In this document: in pieces, positions 1 through 9,619 of the stretch
How positions within the stretch are numbered: position 1 is the first letter of the stretch
Layout of the letters: each line of letters opens with the position of its first letter
Origin: Prevotella sp. S7-1-8
Lineage (GTDB): Bacteria; Bacteroidota; Bacteroidia; Bacteroidales; Bacteroidaceae
Assembly (NCBI RefSeq): GCF_000758925.1
Contig: NZ_JRNC01000045.1
Location: forward strand, 1-57,968
DNA: 57,968 bases
Reading direction: 5' to 3'
The notes under the pieces: generated by a model
What the model was told of the DNA's origin: nothing
The model's database searches: none
Seen by the model: the letters and a program-made list of their open reading frames with translations, nothing else
Position numbers and translations under genes: made by a program

Positions 1-349
1 AAAATGAAGAATGGGGAGTAAGGAGTTAAGGGTGGGGAGCGTAGAACGCATGAAGACTGCCGCGCCACTTTCAAGAGGCGTCTGGGCGCGGTGGAGAATT
101 GCGCGTATGCACTTTTATGCCTGCGTCATGCCATCCTGTTTTTAATCCTGCACGCGGTTACGTTCATGCCACAATCGTGGGGTCCTGCGGTGTCCGCCAA
201 AAGTGAATGCCTGCAGAGCCGTTGGCGCCCCCCTTAAATGTCTGTCGAGGCGTTATGGGCGCACCGCGTAAGGGGTTGGACGCTTCTTTTTGTCACTTGA
301 GTGGGCAAGGATGCTTGCTTGTTAGGATTAAGCAACTGAATGAATAAAA
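1..349. other. Gene-free stretch at the window edge
   Basis: No reading frame here resembles a protein I know, and I see no RNA gene. The stretch lies downstream of the minus-strand helicase and beyond its terminator. A short piece, GGATTAAGCAACTGAA at 325-340, resembles a piece at 32505-32519 in another gene-free region; it may be chance. Confidence 0.5.
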
Positions 350-393
350 GAAAAAAACACAACGTGATCGCCATCGCGTCACGCTGTGTTGTG
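350..393 (-). terminator. Rho-independent terminator of the helicase gene
   Basis: On the minus strand an imperfect stem (CACAAC/GTTGTG outside, GTGA/TCAC and CGC/GCG inside, with a small internal loop) is followed by a run of seven T, seen as A at 351-357 on the plus strand. It lies about 40 bases after the helicase stop codon. Confidence 0.8.
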
Positions 394-432
394 ATAAACT
401 TATAATGCGTGTAAGCAAAGGTATATGACCTT

Positions 433-2166
433 TTACTTGCCTAACCCTTTTAGCCACTTCAAAGTTTTTTTCAATATGGCCTTGAGGCCTGTTTCCTTGG
501 CAGAGGCATCAGAAGCCGCCGTTGGCAATTTTTTTGAACCGCGATTTGCCCTTCTTGATTTGTCATTGCGACGCTGATTTTTCTTTTTCTCGTCAGGAAG
601 GCCATTGTTGTTACGATTGCCGCGACGCTGCCTGTTGTCGCGCTTGTGGCCTGGGGCTTCGTCGTTCGTGTCTACGGATGATCTTTGAGCGGCATTGTCT
701 CTTGCGCGTTTTTGTTGTCCGCGAGCGTTCTTGTTGTCGGCACGCCGTTTCCCCGATCTTTTAGTCTCGTCATTACGATTGGCGTTGTCGTTGGAATGCG
801 ATTTGCCATCGTCGCGATTGTTAACGCGAGGTTGCTGGTTGGCGTCTTGCAAGTTGTCTTTGGATATAATGTCCGTCTCGCTTCGCGAGCGGTCTCCACG
901 AGCCGTCCTGTCCGAACGGTTACGGGCGCGCTGTTTGGTTCGCTTGTGAGACGTAACGTCTCGGTCATCTTTGCGTCGTTTCTTGGCGGAAGAACGTTTG
1001 GGATTTTTGGAAACGACATACTCCGGCCCTTCGTCCATGCCCTCGGGCATTGGATTTTTCTCAATATCCTTATTGAGGAATTTCTCTATTTGGTGGAAAG
1101 CGTACATGTCGTCCTCATTGACCAAGGTGATGGCCACGCCGTCACGATCTGCGCGCGCCGTTCGACCTATGCGGTGCACATAGTCTTCGCTGTCGCGCGG
1201 CACGTCGTAGTTGATGACCATGGCAATATCGTCAATGTCAATGCCACGTGCCACAATATCTGTGGCCACAAGCACGTCTATCTGGCCGCTCTTGAACTTG
1301 TACATCATTTCGTCGCGTTGCGATTGGTCAAGATCGGAGTGCATCTCACCGCTGTTAATGTGGAGTTGCGAGAGCGCTTGGTTAATCTGTTTTACCTTTT
1401 GTTTGCTACCCGAGAAGATGATGACGCGCTTCAAATCGCCCGCTTTGAAGATGCTTTTGATGATTTGAATTTTCTGCGTGGTATAGCAGATGTATGCGCT
1501 CTGCTTGATTTTTTCGGCCGGTTTGCTCACGGCCAATTTTACCACCGCCGGATCTTTGAGCAGCTTTTTGGCCATTTTTTCTATTTCGTCAGGCATGGTA
1601 GCTGAGAACATTATGGTGTGGCAACTCTTTGGGAGTTGGGAGGCTATCTTCATTATGTCATCCGAAAAACCCATGTCAAGCATGCGATCAGCCTCGTCGA
1701 GAACAAAGAAACTCACCTTGCCGAGGTCTATGTTGCCCATCGTCATGTGAGAGATAAGACGTCCGGGAGTGGCGATAATAACATCGGCTCCCAGCCTCAT
1801 GCTTTTCATTTCTTGGTCGTACCGGTTTCCGTCGTTGCCACCGTAGACGGCTACGCTTGACACTTCCGGTAGATGATAGGCGAAACCCTGCATGGCTTGG
1901 TCTATTTGCTGTGCAAGTTCGCGCGTGGGCGACATGATGATGCAGTTTACCGCGTCTTTAGGATAATTTCCATCGTCGAGCAGTGAAAGGATAGGAAGCA
2001 GGTAAGCGGCGGTCTTTCCGGTTCCCGTCTGCGCCACTCCCATGAGGTCGCGGCCTTTTAATATCTCTGGAATACACTTTTCCTGAACAGGTGTGCATTC
2101 CACAAAATTCATGTCATAAAGTGCGTCAAGGATGTTGTCGCTTAAATTAATTTCTTCAAATTTCAT
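433..2166 (-). CDS. DEAD-box ATP-dependent RNA helicase (RhlE-like)
   Basis: RNA helicase that uses ATP to unwind short RNA duplexes, probably in ribosome assembly or mRNA turnover. The RecA-like core shows the Q motif near residue 25, motif I AQTGTGKT (45-52), PTRELA (80-85), DEAD (157-160), SAT (188-190), ARGIDID (306-312) and HRIGRTAR (331-338). From about residue 386 to the end (577) the protein becomes a low-complexity tail rich in Arg, Lys, Asn and Asp, the kind of basic tail that anchors such helicases to RNA. The core is closest in style to RhlE, but I do not assign a symbol. It lies 134 bases after lptF on the same strand; no Bacteroidetes promoter is evident in that gap, so it may be read from the lon-tgt-lptF transcript. 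A terminator follows. Confidence 0.95.
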   Translation of the reverse strand: MKFEEINLSDNILDALYDMNFVECTPVQEKCIPEILKGRDLMGVAQTGTGKTAAYLLPILSLLDDGNYPKDAVNCIIMSPTRELAQQIDQAMQGFAYHLPEVSSVAVYGGNDGNRYDQEMKSMRLGADVIIATPGRLISHMTMGNIDLGKVSFFVLDEADRMLDMGFSDDIMKIASQLPKSCHTIMFSATMPDEIEKMAKKLLKDPAVVKLAVSKPAEKIKQSAYICYTTQKIQIIKSIFKAGDLKRVIIFSGSKQKVKQINQALSQLHINSGEMHSDLDQSQRDEMMYKFKSGQIDVLVATDIVARGIDIDDIAMVINYDVPRDSEDYVHRIGRTARADRDGVAITLVNEDDMYAFHQIEKFLNKDIEKNPMPEGMDEGPEYVVSKNPKRSSAKKRRKDDRDVTSHKRTKQRARNRSDRTARGDRSRSETDIISKDNLQDANQQPRVNNRDDGKSHSNDNANRNDETKRSGKRRADNKNARGQQKRARDNAAQRSSVDTNDEAPGHKRDNRQRRGNRNNNGLPDEKKKNQRRNDKSRRANRGSKKLPTAASDASAKETGLKAILKKTLKWLKGLGK

Positions 2167-2300
2167 AATTTCTTAAATACTGTTTTGTTTTTGCGACCAG
2201 CGCCGTTTTGACTTTTGGTAGCGTGTGCTATGTTTTCACAAATCGGGCCGCGTGGTTCTTGCCAACAAGGATGTCGCTTGGTCAAATGAATGGATTGCCA

Positions 2301-3575
2301 TTAACTTGGCGCGTGCCTGTAGCAGAAAAAGGCGATAATGGCAAAAATGATATTGGGAACCCATGCCGCCAACATGGGTGGGAAATCGGCATTGATGGCA
2401 AATGTGGCGGATACCGTTTGCATCATAATATACGCGAAACTCAGGGCTAAGCCTATGCCAAGGTACATGCCCATGCCGCCTTTGCGCTTGCGCGATGACA
2501 ATGAAGCTCCAATAATGGTGAGGATGAAAGACGCGAACGACGCCGCGATACGTTTGTGATACTCCACCTGATATTGTACCACATTGCCCGAGCCTCGATA
2601 TATCTGTTTGGAGATGTAGTCTTTTAGCTCGGGGGAGGTGAATGTTTCTTGCTGCCCCTTGGAATAAACGAGGTCGGTTGGCTCCATCATAATAACAGAG
2701 TCCTTCTCGGTTCCATTGGTGATATACTCTCTCAACCCCTTGAGCCGGCGAATTTTCCAATCGCTAAGTTTCCAATGGTACTTAGAGTCGGATATTGTAT
2801 CGTATTGCACTTCGGTTGCCGTGAGATGCGAAACGAGTTTCTTGTTCTCGAAACGGTCAAGGCAAAATCCATAGCCTTTCTTTTGATTGTTATCGTAATA
2901 TTGGATATACGCGATGACACCTTGCCCCACTTGCAGCTGTACGTTCTCGGCAGAAGTGTTCTTTTTCTTGTTTTTGTACATCGACTCAAAGTTCTGCTTA
3001 ATGACGGTTCCGTGAGGAATGACGTACGCGGAGAGGTAATAAGACAGTGCGGAAAGCAACACGCACGTGATCATGTAAGGACGAAGGAGCCGCCTGAACG
3101 ACATACCTGTAGCCATCATGGATATTATTTCCGAATTGCCCGCCAGCTTGGAGGTAAAGAATATAACCGCGATAAATACAAACAACGCGCTGAAAAGATT
3201 GGCAAAATATGGTACGAAGTTGGCGTAATAATCAAATACGATGGCCTGCAATGGCGCATGGTACTCTGAGAATTTGGCCAGGTTTTCGTTCACGTCAAAG
3301 ACTATGGAAATAGAAATGATCAGAATGATGGAGAAAAAATAAGTGCCAATAAACTTCTTTATGATATATCTGTCCATGCGCTTGATATATCTAAGAACAT
3401 TCAGATATTTCAGGAAACCAAATTTTGGGGCCAGCCATTTGAATGCTCTTTGCAAACCTTTGGTATGTCCGTCCACCCAGCTCGCAAAGGCAACAAGCCA
3501 CGAGAATCGCTTGCCCATCCAACGCCTAACCTTGTATTTCCTAAAGTTTCTTCGTATTTTGCTATAGCTTTCCAT
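2301..3575 (-). CDS. LptF/LptG-family permease (YjgP/YjgQ)
   Basis: Inner-membrane subunit of the LptB2FG ABC transporter that extracts lipopolysaccharide and feeds it to the periplasmic bridge. The family layout is visible: three N-terminal membrane segments (about 77-93, 120-140, 165-185), a periplasmic beta-rich region (about 190-340) and three C-terminal segments ending at residue 424. Usual family length is about 360. The excess is a basic N-terminal stretch of 66 residues before MDRYIIKKF; an alternative start at that Met (position 3377) would give a protein of normal size. I keep the long form because nothing else occupies the space and it begins 32 bases after the tgt stop codon. Whether it is LptF or LptG cannot be told from sequence alone. 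Confidence 0.9.
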   Translation of the reverse strand: MESYSKIRRNFRKYKVRRWMGKRFSWLVAFASWVDGHTKGLQRAFKWLAPKFGFLKYLNVLRYIKRMDRYIIKKFIGTYFFSIILIISISIVFDVNENLAKFSEYHAPLQAIVFDYYANFVPYFANLFSALFVFIAVIFFTSKLAGNSEIISMMATGMSFRRLLRPYMITCVLLSALSYYLSAYVIPHGTVIKQNFESMYKNKKKNTSAENVQLQVGQGVIAYIQYYDNNQKKGYGFCLDRFENKKLVSHLTATEVQYDTISDSKYHWKLSDWKIRRLKGLREYITNGTEKDSVIMMEPTDLVYSKGQQETFTSPELKDYISKQIYRGSGNVVQYQVEYHKRIAASFASFILTIIGASLSSRKRKGGMGMYLGIGLALSFAYIMMQTVSATFAINADFPPMLAAWVPNIIFAIIAFFCYRHAPS

Positions 3576-3607
3576 TGCAATTGATCTTAATTAGCATGTC
3601 ACAAAGA

Positions 3608-4735
3608 CTATACGCGCTTGCCCAGTTGGTCAACAACCGATTTTTTCCATCGCGCGAAGTCGCCTCGCTCTATGTGCCGGCGAGCGTCCGTGACAAGACG
3701 AAGATAAAACGCAAGGTTATGGATACTGGCTATTTGCATGGCCAAAAATTCTCCTGCCTTGAAAAGGTGGTGCAGGTAAGCCTTGGTATAAACGCGGTCT
3801 ACGTCACATCCATTGGCGTCAATGGGCGTGAAATCGTTTTCCCACTTCTTGTTGCGCAAATTCATAGTGCCTTCATATGTGAACAGCATCGCGTTGCGCC
3901 CATTGCGCGTAGGCATCACGCAGTCGAACATGTCAACACCTCTCTCAATGGCCTCGAGTATATTTGTGGGCGTTCCGACACCCATGAGATACCGCGGCTT
4001 GTCTTTGGGCAAGATCTCGTTTACCACCTCTATCATCTCGTACATCACCTCGGTAGGCTCACCCACGGCAAGCCCACCGATGGCGTTGCCGTCCGCTCCC
4101 TTGTCCGCCACGTACTTGGCGGCTTCTTGGCGTAAGTCTTTGTAGGTGCAACCTTGAACGATAGGAAACAGTGATTGGCTGTACCCATATAGCGCTTCGG
4201 TCTCATTGAAACGCTTGACGCACCGGTCGAGCCATCGTTCTGTCAAAGCCAATGATTTCTTGGCATAAGCATAATCGCTCTGCCCGGGTGGACATTCGTC
4301 GAATGCCATCATGATGTCCGCGCCAATAACACGTTCTGTATCCATTACGTTCTCGGGCGTAAAAAAATGCTTGGATCCGTCTATATGCGACCTAAACTCG
4401 CACCCTTCTTCTCTTAACTTCCTAATTCCGGTAAGAGAGAATACTTGAAAGCCACCACTGTCGGTGAGTATGGGGCGTTCCCAGCCATTGAAACCGTGTA
4501 GCCCTCCGGCTTTTCGCAGGATGTCAAGCCCCGGCCTAAGATACAAATGATAGGTGTTCCCCAAAATGATTTGCGCGTTGACTTGTTCGCGCAACTCACT
4601 GAAATGAACAGCCTTGACACATCCGCATGTGCCTACAGGCATAAAAATGGGCGTCTTGACACATCCATGGTCGGTCTTTATCAAACCTGTGCGCGCGTCA
4701 CTATTGGGATCGGTATGTTGCAACTCAAATCTCAT
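3608..4735 (-). CDS. tgt: tRNA-guanine transglycosylase
   Basis: Exchanges guanine 34 in the anticodon of Asp, Asn, His and Tyr tRNAs for a queuosine precursor. The catalytic regions are present: DSGGFQVFSL carries the general-base Asp, and FDCVMPTRNGR carries the nucleophilic Asp. Length (375) is normal. The C-terminal zinc site is unusual: where the family has Cys-x-Cys-x2-Cys before the RAYLHHL block, this protein reads GCDVDRVYTKAYLHHL, so at most one Cys remains, although the downstream His (IHNLAFYL) is kept. The start is 19 bases after the lon stop codon, so the two are almost certainly co-transcribed, with lptF following. Function is secure; the missing zinc ligands are discussed as a finding. 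Confidence 0.97.
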   Translation of the reverse strand: MRFELQHTDPNSDARTGLIKTDHGCVKTPIFMPVGTCGCVKAVHFSELREQVNAQIILGNTYHLYLRPGLDILRKAGGLHGFNGWERPILTDSGGFQVFSLTGIRKLREEGCEFRSHIDGSKHFFTPENVMDTERVIGADIMMAFDECPPGQSDYAYAKKSLALTERWLDRCVKRFNETEALYGYSQSLFPIVQGCTYKDLRQEAAKYVADKGADGNAIGGLAVGEPTEVMYEMIEVVNEILPKDKPRYLMGVGTPTNILEAIERGVDMFDCVMPTRNGRNAMLFTYEGTMNLRNKKWENDFTPIDANGCDVDRVYTKAYLHHLFKAGEFLAMQIASIHNLAFYLRLVTDARRHIERGDFARWKKSVVDQLGKRV

Positions 4736-4754
4736 CTGTTATCCTTTGGTTTGT

Positions 4755-7238
4755 TCAGTTATTCTTGCCTGTATCTTCCTTGTTGAGCGATGTGTCATGA
4801 ATGGTCAAGTCTACAGGGTTGTCCACAATTTCATCGGTAAGCGCGAAATCCCATACATCTTGCACGTTTTCAACATAATGGAACTCCACTCCTTTACGGT
4901 ATTTTTCCGGGATTTCCTCAATATCTTTGCGATTATCCTTGCACATCAAGATATCAGTGATACCCGCGCGCTTGGCGGCCAAGATTTTTTCTTTTATTCC
5001 TCCTACCGGAAGCACTTTGCCACGGAGCGTTATCTCTCCTGTCATGGCTGTGTTTTTGCGCACTTTGCGCTGTGTGATGGCCGAAGCGATAGACGTGGCA
5101 ATCGTGATGCCCGCGGAGGGGCCGTCTTTCGGGGTAGCCCCCTCCGGAACATGAATGTGTATGTTCCAATTGTCGAAAATGCGCGAATCTATATTCAACG
5201 ACTCACCATGCGCCTTAACATATTGCAGCGCAATTATCGCGCTTTCTTTCATTACGTCGCCCAAATTGCCCGTTAACGTCAGTTTGCCGGCTTTGCCTTT
5301 GGAAAGCGATGTCTCTATAAAGAGAATCTCTCCACCTACGCTTGTCCATGCCAATCCTGTTACAACGCCAGCGTAATCATTGCCTTGATACACGTCGCGA
5401 TAGAACGGCGGATTGCCTAACAAGGCCTCTATCTCGGCAGGATTAATATTGGTAGACGCCAGGGTTCCTTCCATAGCCTTGCGAAAAGCCATCTTGCGCA
5501 GAGCCTTGTTAACCTGCTTTTCCAATTGCCTTACGCCGCTTTCCCGTGTGTATTGCTCTATGATTTTTTCCAAAGCAGTTTTGGAAAATTTGATCTTGGG
5601 GATATTTTTATCCAATCCTGTATTCTCCAACTCGCGAGGTATGAGATGCCGTTTGGCTATTTCTATTTTCTCCTCGGTGATGTAACCAGAAACTTCGATA
5701 AGCTCCATTCGGTCGAGCAATGGCCGCGGTATGGTGTTCAGGTCGTTGGCCGTGGCTATGAACAATATCTTGGAGAGATCAAAGTCCACGTCCAAAAAAT
5801 TGTCATGGAAGGCATTGTTCTGCTCTGGGTCGAGCACTTCGAGCAATGCCGACGCTGGGTCTCCGTTGATAGTGTTCTGCGTAATCTTGTCTATCTCGTC
5901 AAGAATGAACACGGGATTGGCCGATCCCGCTTTCTGGACGCCCTTGATTATACGCCCTGGCATGGCGCCTACATAGGTGCGACGATGCCCGCGTATCTCG
6001 CTCTCGTCGTGCAACCCTCCCAATGACACACGCACATATTTGCGTTTCATGGCTGCGGCTATGCTCTTGCCAAGAGAAGTCTTGCCCACTCCGGGAGGTC
6101 CATAAAGACATATAATGGGTGATTTTAAATCTCCGCGAAGTTGTAAGACGGCAAGATATTCGAGAATGCGCTCCTTTACTTTTTCCATGCCGTAGTGGTC
6201 TTGGTCGAGTTTTTTCTTGGCGCGATTAAGGTCAAGGTTGTCTGTTGTGTATATTCCCCAAGGCAAAGACACCATCTGTTGCAGGTAATTGTACTGCACG
6301 CTGTATTCCGGGCTCTGTGGGTTGAACATGTCGAGCTTGTCCAATTCCTTGTTAAACGTCTTGGCAACCTCTTCTGGCCATTTCATGTTCCGGGCCTTCT
6401 CCATCAGCTCTTTCTTCTCGGGCGAGCCATCGCTGCCCCCCAGCTCCTCCTTGATATTTTTCATTTGCTGCTGCAGGAAATATTCTTTCTGCTGCTCGTC
6501 AAGGTCTTCGCGTGTTTTCTGGTGTATCTCGTTCTTGAGCTGTTCAAGCTGTATCTCCCTGTGCTCTATTTTCAAAAGCTCTATAATGCGATCTTTCATG
6601 TTGTCGCATTCCAACAACTTTATCTTGTCTTTCACCGACAAAGGCAAGTTGGTGCATAAGAAATTAACGTACATTGTTCCATGCGTTAAATTCTTAAGCG
6701 TGAGCAATAATTCATCAGGAATGTCCTCGCTGCTTCTTATAAGCTCCTCGGTTGTATCTTTTAAATCATCTAAGAGCGTCTTGAATTCCGGGTCGTTGTC
6801 AAACTCAAAATCCTCATAAACGCTTGATACCACACCTTTATAAAAAGGTTTCGTGCTCGTTATCGACTCTAAACGACATTTGCCCAAAGCTTGAAAGATT
6901 GCCGTTACGTTTTCATGCGTGGGCATTTCGATGATTTTAACCAATCGCGCGTAGACGCCATGCTTGTTTAGATCATGGGCGTCGGGAACGTCAATGTCAG
7001 GATTTTTCTGGCAAAATATGGCGCATATATTGTCGTTGGGGCTTTTGCTAAGTTTCTTGGCGAGATTCAAACTCGCTTTTCTGCCTATAAGGATGGGTAC
7101 CAATACGCCGGGAAAAAGCACCATGTTCCGTGTCGCGAGCACGGGAACCTCGTCGGGAGCGGGCATATTCAGCAGGTTTGTTATATCGCCGTCAAAATCG
7201 GCAAACATCTGAATAGAAGTGTTTTGTTGTTTACTCAT
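4755..7238 (-). CDS. lon: ATP-dependent protease Lon
   Basis: Cytoplasmic AAA+ serine protease that degrades damaged and regulatory proteins. With the start used here (827 residues) the layout is: an N-terminal substrate-binding domain (about 30-235), coiled helices, the AAA+ module with Walker A GPPGVGKT (380-387) and Walker B FILDEID (444-450), then the protease domain with Ser in GPSAG (S708) and the catalytic Lys in GIKEK (K751). A longer frame opens at 7307, but that Met lies inside the promoter element TACCTTTGC (7304-7312), so translation must begin downstream; MSKQQNTS at 7238 is the first good start. First gene of lon-tgt-lptF. Divergent from trmN. Confidence 0.97.
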   Translation of the reverse strand: MSKQQNTSIQMFADFDGDITNLLNMPAPDEVPVLATRNMVLFPGVLVPILIGRKASLNLAKKLSKSPNDNICAIFCQKNPDIDVPDAHDLNKHGVYARLVKIIEMPTHENVTAIFQALGKCRLESITSTKPFYKGVVSSVYEDFEFDNDPEFKTLLDDLKDTTEELIRSSEDIPDELLLTLKNLTHGTMYVNFLCTNLPLSVKDKIKLLECDNMKDRIIELLKIEHREIQLEQLKNEIHQKTREDLDEQQKEYFLQQQMKNIKEELGGSDGSPEKKELMEKARNMKWPEEVAKTFNKELDKLDMFNPQSPEYSVQYNYLQQMVSLPWGIYTTDNLDLNRAKKKLDQDHYGMEKVKERILEYLAVLQLRGDLKSPIICLYGPPGVGKTSLGKSIAAAMKRKYVRVSLGGLHDESEIRGHRRTYVGAMPGRIIKGVQKAGSANPVFILDEIDKITQNTINGDPASALLEVLDPEQNNAFHDNFLDVDFDLSKILFIATANDLNTIPRPLLDRMELIEVSGYITEEKIEIAKRHLIPRELENTGLDKNIPKIKFSKTALEKIIEQYTRESGVRQLEKQVNKALRKMAFRKAMEGTLASTNINPAEIEALLGNPPFYRDVYQGNDYAGVVTGLAWTSVGGEILFIETSLSKGKAGKLTLTGNLGDVMKESAIIALQYVKAHGESLNIDSRIFDNWNIHIHVPEGATPKDGPSAGITIATSIASAITQRKVRKNTAMTGEITLRGKVLPVGGIKEKILAAKRAGITDILMCKDNRKDIEEIPEKYRKGVEFHYVENVQDVWDFALTDEIVDNPVDLTIHDTSLNKEDTGKNN

Positions 7239-7303
7239 TGATATCTTATGAACATTTTTCCAAGTGAATACAACTTTGCGTGCGTTCCACTTTGCATTAT
7301 CTT

Positions 7304-7312
7304 GCAAAGGTA
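7304..7312 (-). promoter_or_regulatory. Promoter -7 element of lon
   Basis: TACCTTTGC on the minus strand matches the Bacteroidetes -7 consensus TAnnTTTGC exactly. It sits about 65 bases before the lon start chosen here. No TTTG is found at the expected upstream distance. Confidence 0.65.
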
Positions 7313-7410
7313 CGAATAATATCGCAAATTAGGGTGGCATCGGCTTACAAAATTAGCGCACGCAAATCATTATGATAAAATATGCTGCGCAAATGTCCGT
7401 TTAATTAAAA

Positions 7411-8109
7411 ATGGAGCATACATTTAAATTCAAAAATTTCTCCTTGCGACAGGATCGTTGTGCCATGAAAGTGGGTACAGACGGCGTGTTGTTGGGCGCT
7501 TGGGCACGGGGCGGGTCGCGTGTGCTTGACATTGGCACTGGCACTGGTGTAATCGCGATGATGCTTGCACAGCGTTTTCCAAACGCGAGCATTGATGGAA
7601 TAGATATTGACATGGCGGCGGCAAGGCAAGCTCGCGATAACGTCGAGTTCTCAAAATTCGCCCGTCAAATCAAAATATATCATTCTTCTTTCCAAGATTA
7701 TGTTCCGACTGCGTCTTATGATGCCATCGTGAGCAACCCTCCTTTCTTTATAGACAGCCTGAAAAATAATGACATAAAACGCATGTTGGCCAGACATGCG
7801 GAGGTCGCTTTTTTCAAATCTCTGTTTCGTTTTTCCAAGCAGTGGCTTTCTATTTGTGGCGAGATAAGTCTTGTCGTTCCAAAAATATGCTGCGAACAAA
7901 TCGAGACGGAAGCGTATCTTCTTGGTTTTATGCTATCAAGAAAAATATATGTCAGCTTTACTTCTGACAAAAAAGCTGAACGAGTTTTATTGTCATTTGT
8001 CCAAAAACGGAGCTTGGGCGTGGAGGATAAAGAGGTGTATCTCTTCGAAAAAGATGGTCGTAGAAGTTTTTGGTTTAATGAAATGACACAAGATTTTTAT
8101 TTACAATAA
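7411..8109 (+). CDS. trmN: tRNA1(Val) (adenine(37)-N6)-methyltransferase
   Basis: Class I SAM-dependent methyltransferase that methylates N6 of A37 next to the anticodon of tRNA1(Val). The SAM-binding loop VLDIGTGTGVIAMM (38-51) and the adenine-N6 signature NPPFF (109-113) are in the usual places, and the short N-terminal part with FSLRQDRCAMKVGTDG is typical of the YfiC/TrmN6 group. Length 232 is normal. It is divergent from lon and is followed after 47 bases by the ThrE-type exporter gene on the same strand. The substrate is inferred from family membership. Confidence 0.9.
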   Translation: MEHTFKFKNFSLRQDRCAMKVGTDGVLLGAWARGGSRVLDIGTGTGVIAMMLAQRFPNASIDGIDIDMAAARQARDNVEFSKFARQIKIYHSSFQDYVPTASYDAIVSNPPFFIDSLKNNDIKRMLARHAEVAFFKSLFRFSKQWLSICGEISLVVPKICCEQIETEAYLLGFMLSRKIYVSFTSDKKAERVLLSFVQKRSLGVEDKEVYLFEKDGRRSFWFNEMTQDFYLQ

Positions 8110-8156
8110 ATAATATGTTCCATTGCTTGAATGATTAAAAAAAACAATATAAAAAT

Positions 8157-9518
8157 ATGGTTAAGCTCAAAGAAGATCTCAATGACAATGCCCGACGCAT
8201 ACATCGCAAACTTACTATATTGTTACGTGCGGGAATGGTGCTTATGGAAAGTGCCGCCGACACTAATCGTATTGTGCGTAACATGAGACGAATAGCCGCG
8301 TTTTTAGGATTGAATGAGGAAAATTTGAACATAGACGTGCTCTATGGTACGCTTAAGGTGAACTATAGCGACGATACGCACTCGTTCAGCAGGTTTGTCC
8401 ATTCCGACAAGTATAACATCAACATGAAAGCGCTCGCGGCTATGAGCCAGTTGTCGTGGCAAGCCATACAGAAAGATTATACGATGAGCAGATTTGAGCG
8501 AGTGGTCAACCGCATAGCCCAAGGAAGGTCTGATTATCCCTCATGGCTTGTCACATTGGGGGCCGCTATGGGATGTGGAGGCTTTTGCGTGCTGTTCGGT
8601 GGCGACTGGCCTTCGTTTGTGCCGGCCATGATAGCGGGTTTTATAGGGTTTGCCACACGTGACCGTTTGCTCAGATCTGGGTTTAATGTGTATATGGTTA
8701 CGGCCCTGACCGCTTTTCTTTCCACCATGGCAGTTTGGTTGCTCATGTTGTTGCTGCCGATAGATTTCAGCGAGCACCCATACCATCCGTTTCTATGCTG
8801 TGCCTTGTTCTTGGTGCCGGGCGTAGCTCTTATCAATTTCTTGGACGACATGCTCGACAATTATCTCCTTGTGGGATTGGCGCGTTTGTCCAATGCGTTG
8901 GTTCAAATCGCGTCCATGACATTTGGCATTGTCATCGCGGTCAGTATCTGTGGCGTGAACAATTTTCTCACCACGCTTAGCATTAAGCCTGTCATTAGCT
9001 ATTGGGAGGCGGCCATAGTCACTTGCGTTTCGGCCATCGGTTTCGGCATGATATTTGGTGTTCCTCGCCGCACCTTGCCCGCCGTGGCCTTGCTTGGCGT
9101 TGTAGGCATGTTCACTCGCAATTTTTTAGCCTTCGATCTTGATTTAGGAGTTACCATCGGTTCGTTGGTAGGTTCGTCGCTTGTGTCTATCATTGCCACA
9201 CGGTTGGTTCAACCCACGCGCAGCCCCAACCATGTGCTCACCATTCCAAGCGTTATCCCAATGGTACCGGGTATATTGATGTATCGCGGCATTTTTGGAT
9301 TTATCCAGATGGGAACGGCTGTCGAAGAACTGATGCGATCGCTCGATTTTCTCATCAGTGCCGGACTTATCGTGCTCTGCATCTCTATCGGAGTGGCCAT
9401 CCCCAACATATTTGCCCGCCGCTGGGTGGCCACTACGCGCAAACGCGAGTTGCAAAAGCTCATAGCTGATCGCCGTGAGCGTGGCCGTTTTGTCAACCTG
9501 TCCGATTTTGACCAATGA
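8157..9518 (+). CDS. Threonine/serine exporter family membrane protein (ThrE-like)
   Basis: Predicted inner-membrane exporter of small amino acids. The protein (453 residues) joins the two halves seen in the ThrE family: an N-terminal DUF1212-like part, with a cytoplasmic stretch of about 130 residues (LRAGMVLMESAADTNR) followed by several hydrophobic segments, and a C-terminal DUF3815-like part with further segments and the IPSVIPMVPG region. About ten hydrophobic segments are visible between residues 130 and 425. In many bacteria the halves are separate genes; here they are fused. It lies just downstream of trmN. Substrate is not known from sequence. Confidence 0.85.
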   Translation: MVKLKEDLNDNARRIHRKLTILLRAGMVLMESAADTNRIVRNMRRIAAFLGLNEENLNIDVLYGTLKVNYSDDTHSFSRFVHSDKYNINMKALAAMSQLSWQAIQKDYTMSRFERVVNRIAQGRSDYPSWLVTLGAAMGCGGFCVLFGGDWPSFVPAMIAGFIGFATRDRLLRSGFNVYMVTALTAFLSTMAVWLLMLLLPIDFSEHPYHPFLCCALFLVPGVALINFLDDMLDNYLLVGLARLSNALVQIASMTFGIVIAVSICGVNNFLTTLSIKPVISYWEAAIVTCVSAIGFGMIFGVPRRTLPAVALLGVVGMFTRNFLAFDLDLGVTIGSLVGSSLVSIIATRLVQPTRSPNHVLTIPSVIPMVPGILMYRGIFGFIQMGTAVEELMRSLDFLISAGLIVLCISIGVAIPNIFARRWVATTRKRELQKLIADRRERGRFVNLSDFDQ

Positions 9519-9619
9519 CAGGAGCCTCGACAAACAGGTGCCGATGTCATTCCAAGAGGCTTGTATCCGTATGTTGGCCTTGTTGAAAGCCTTGCCTAAA
9601 TAGAGTGTGATGGTAAAAG

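Noticed and set aside
685..1605. 306-codon open frame on the plus strand
   Set aside because: It is the mirror of the DEAD-box helicase gene, has no promoter, and its product matches nothing known.
7239..7307. Longer N-terminus of Lon
   Set aside because: The upstream Met lies within the promoter element, so it cannot be in the mRNA.
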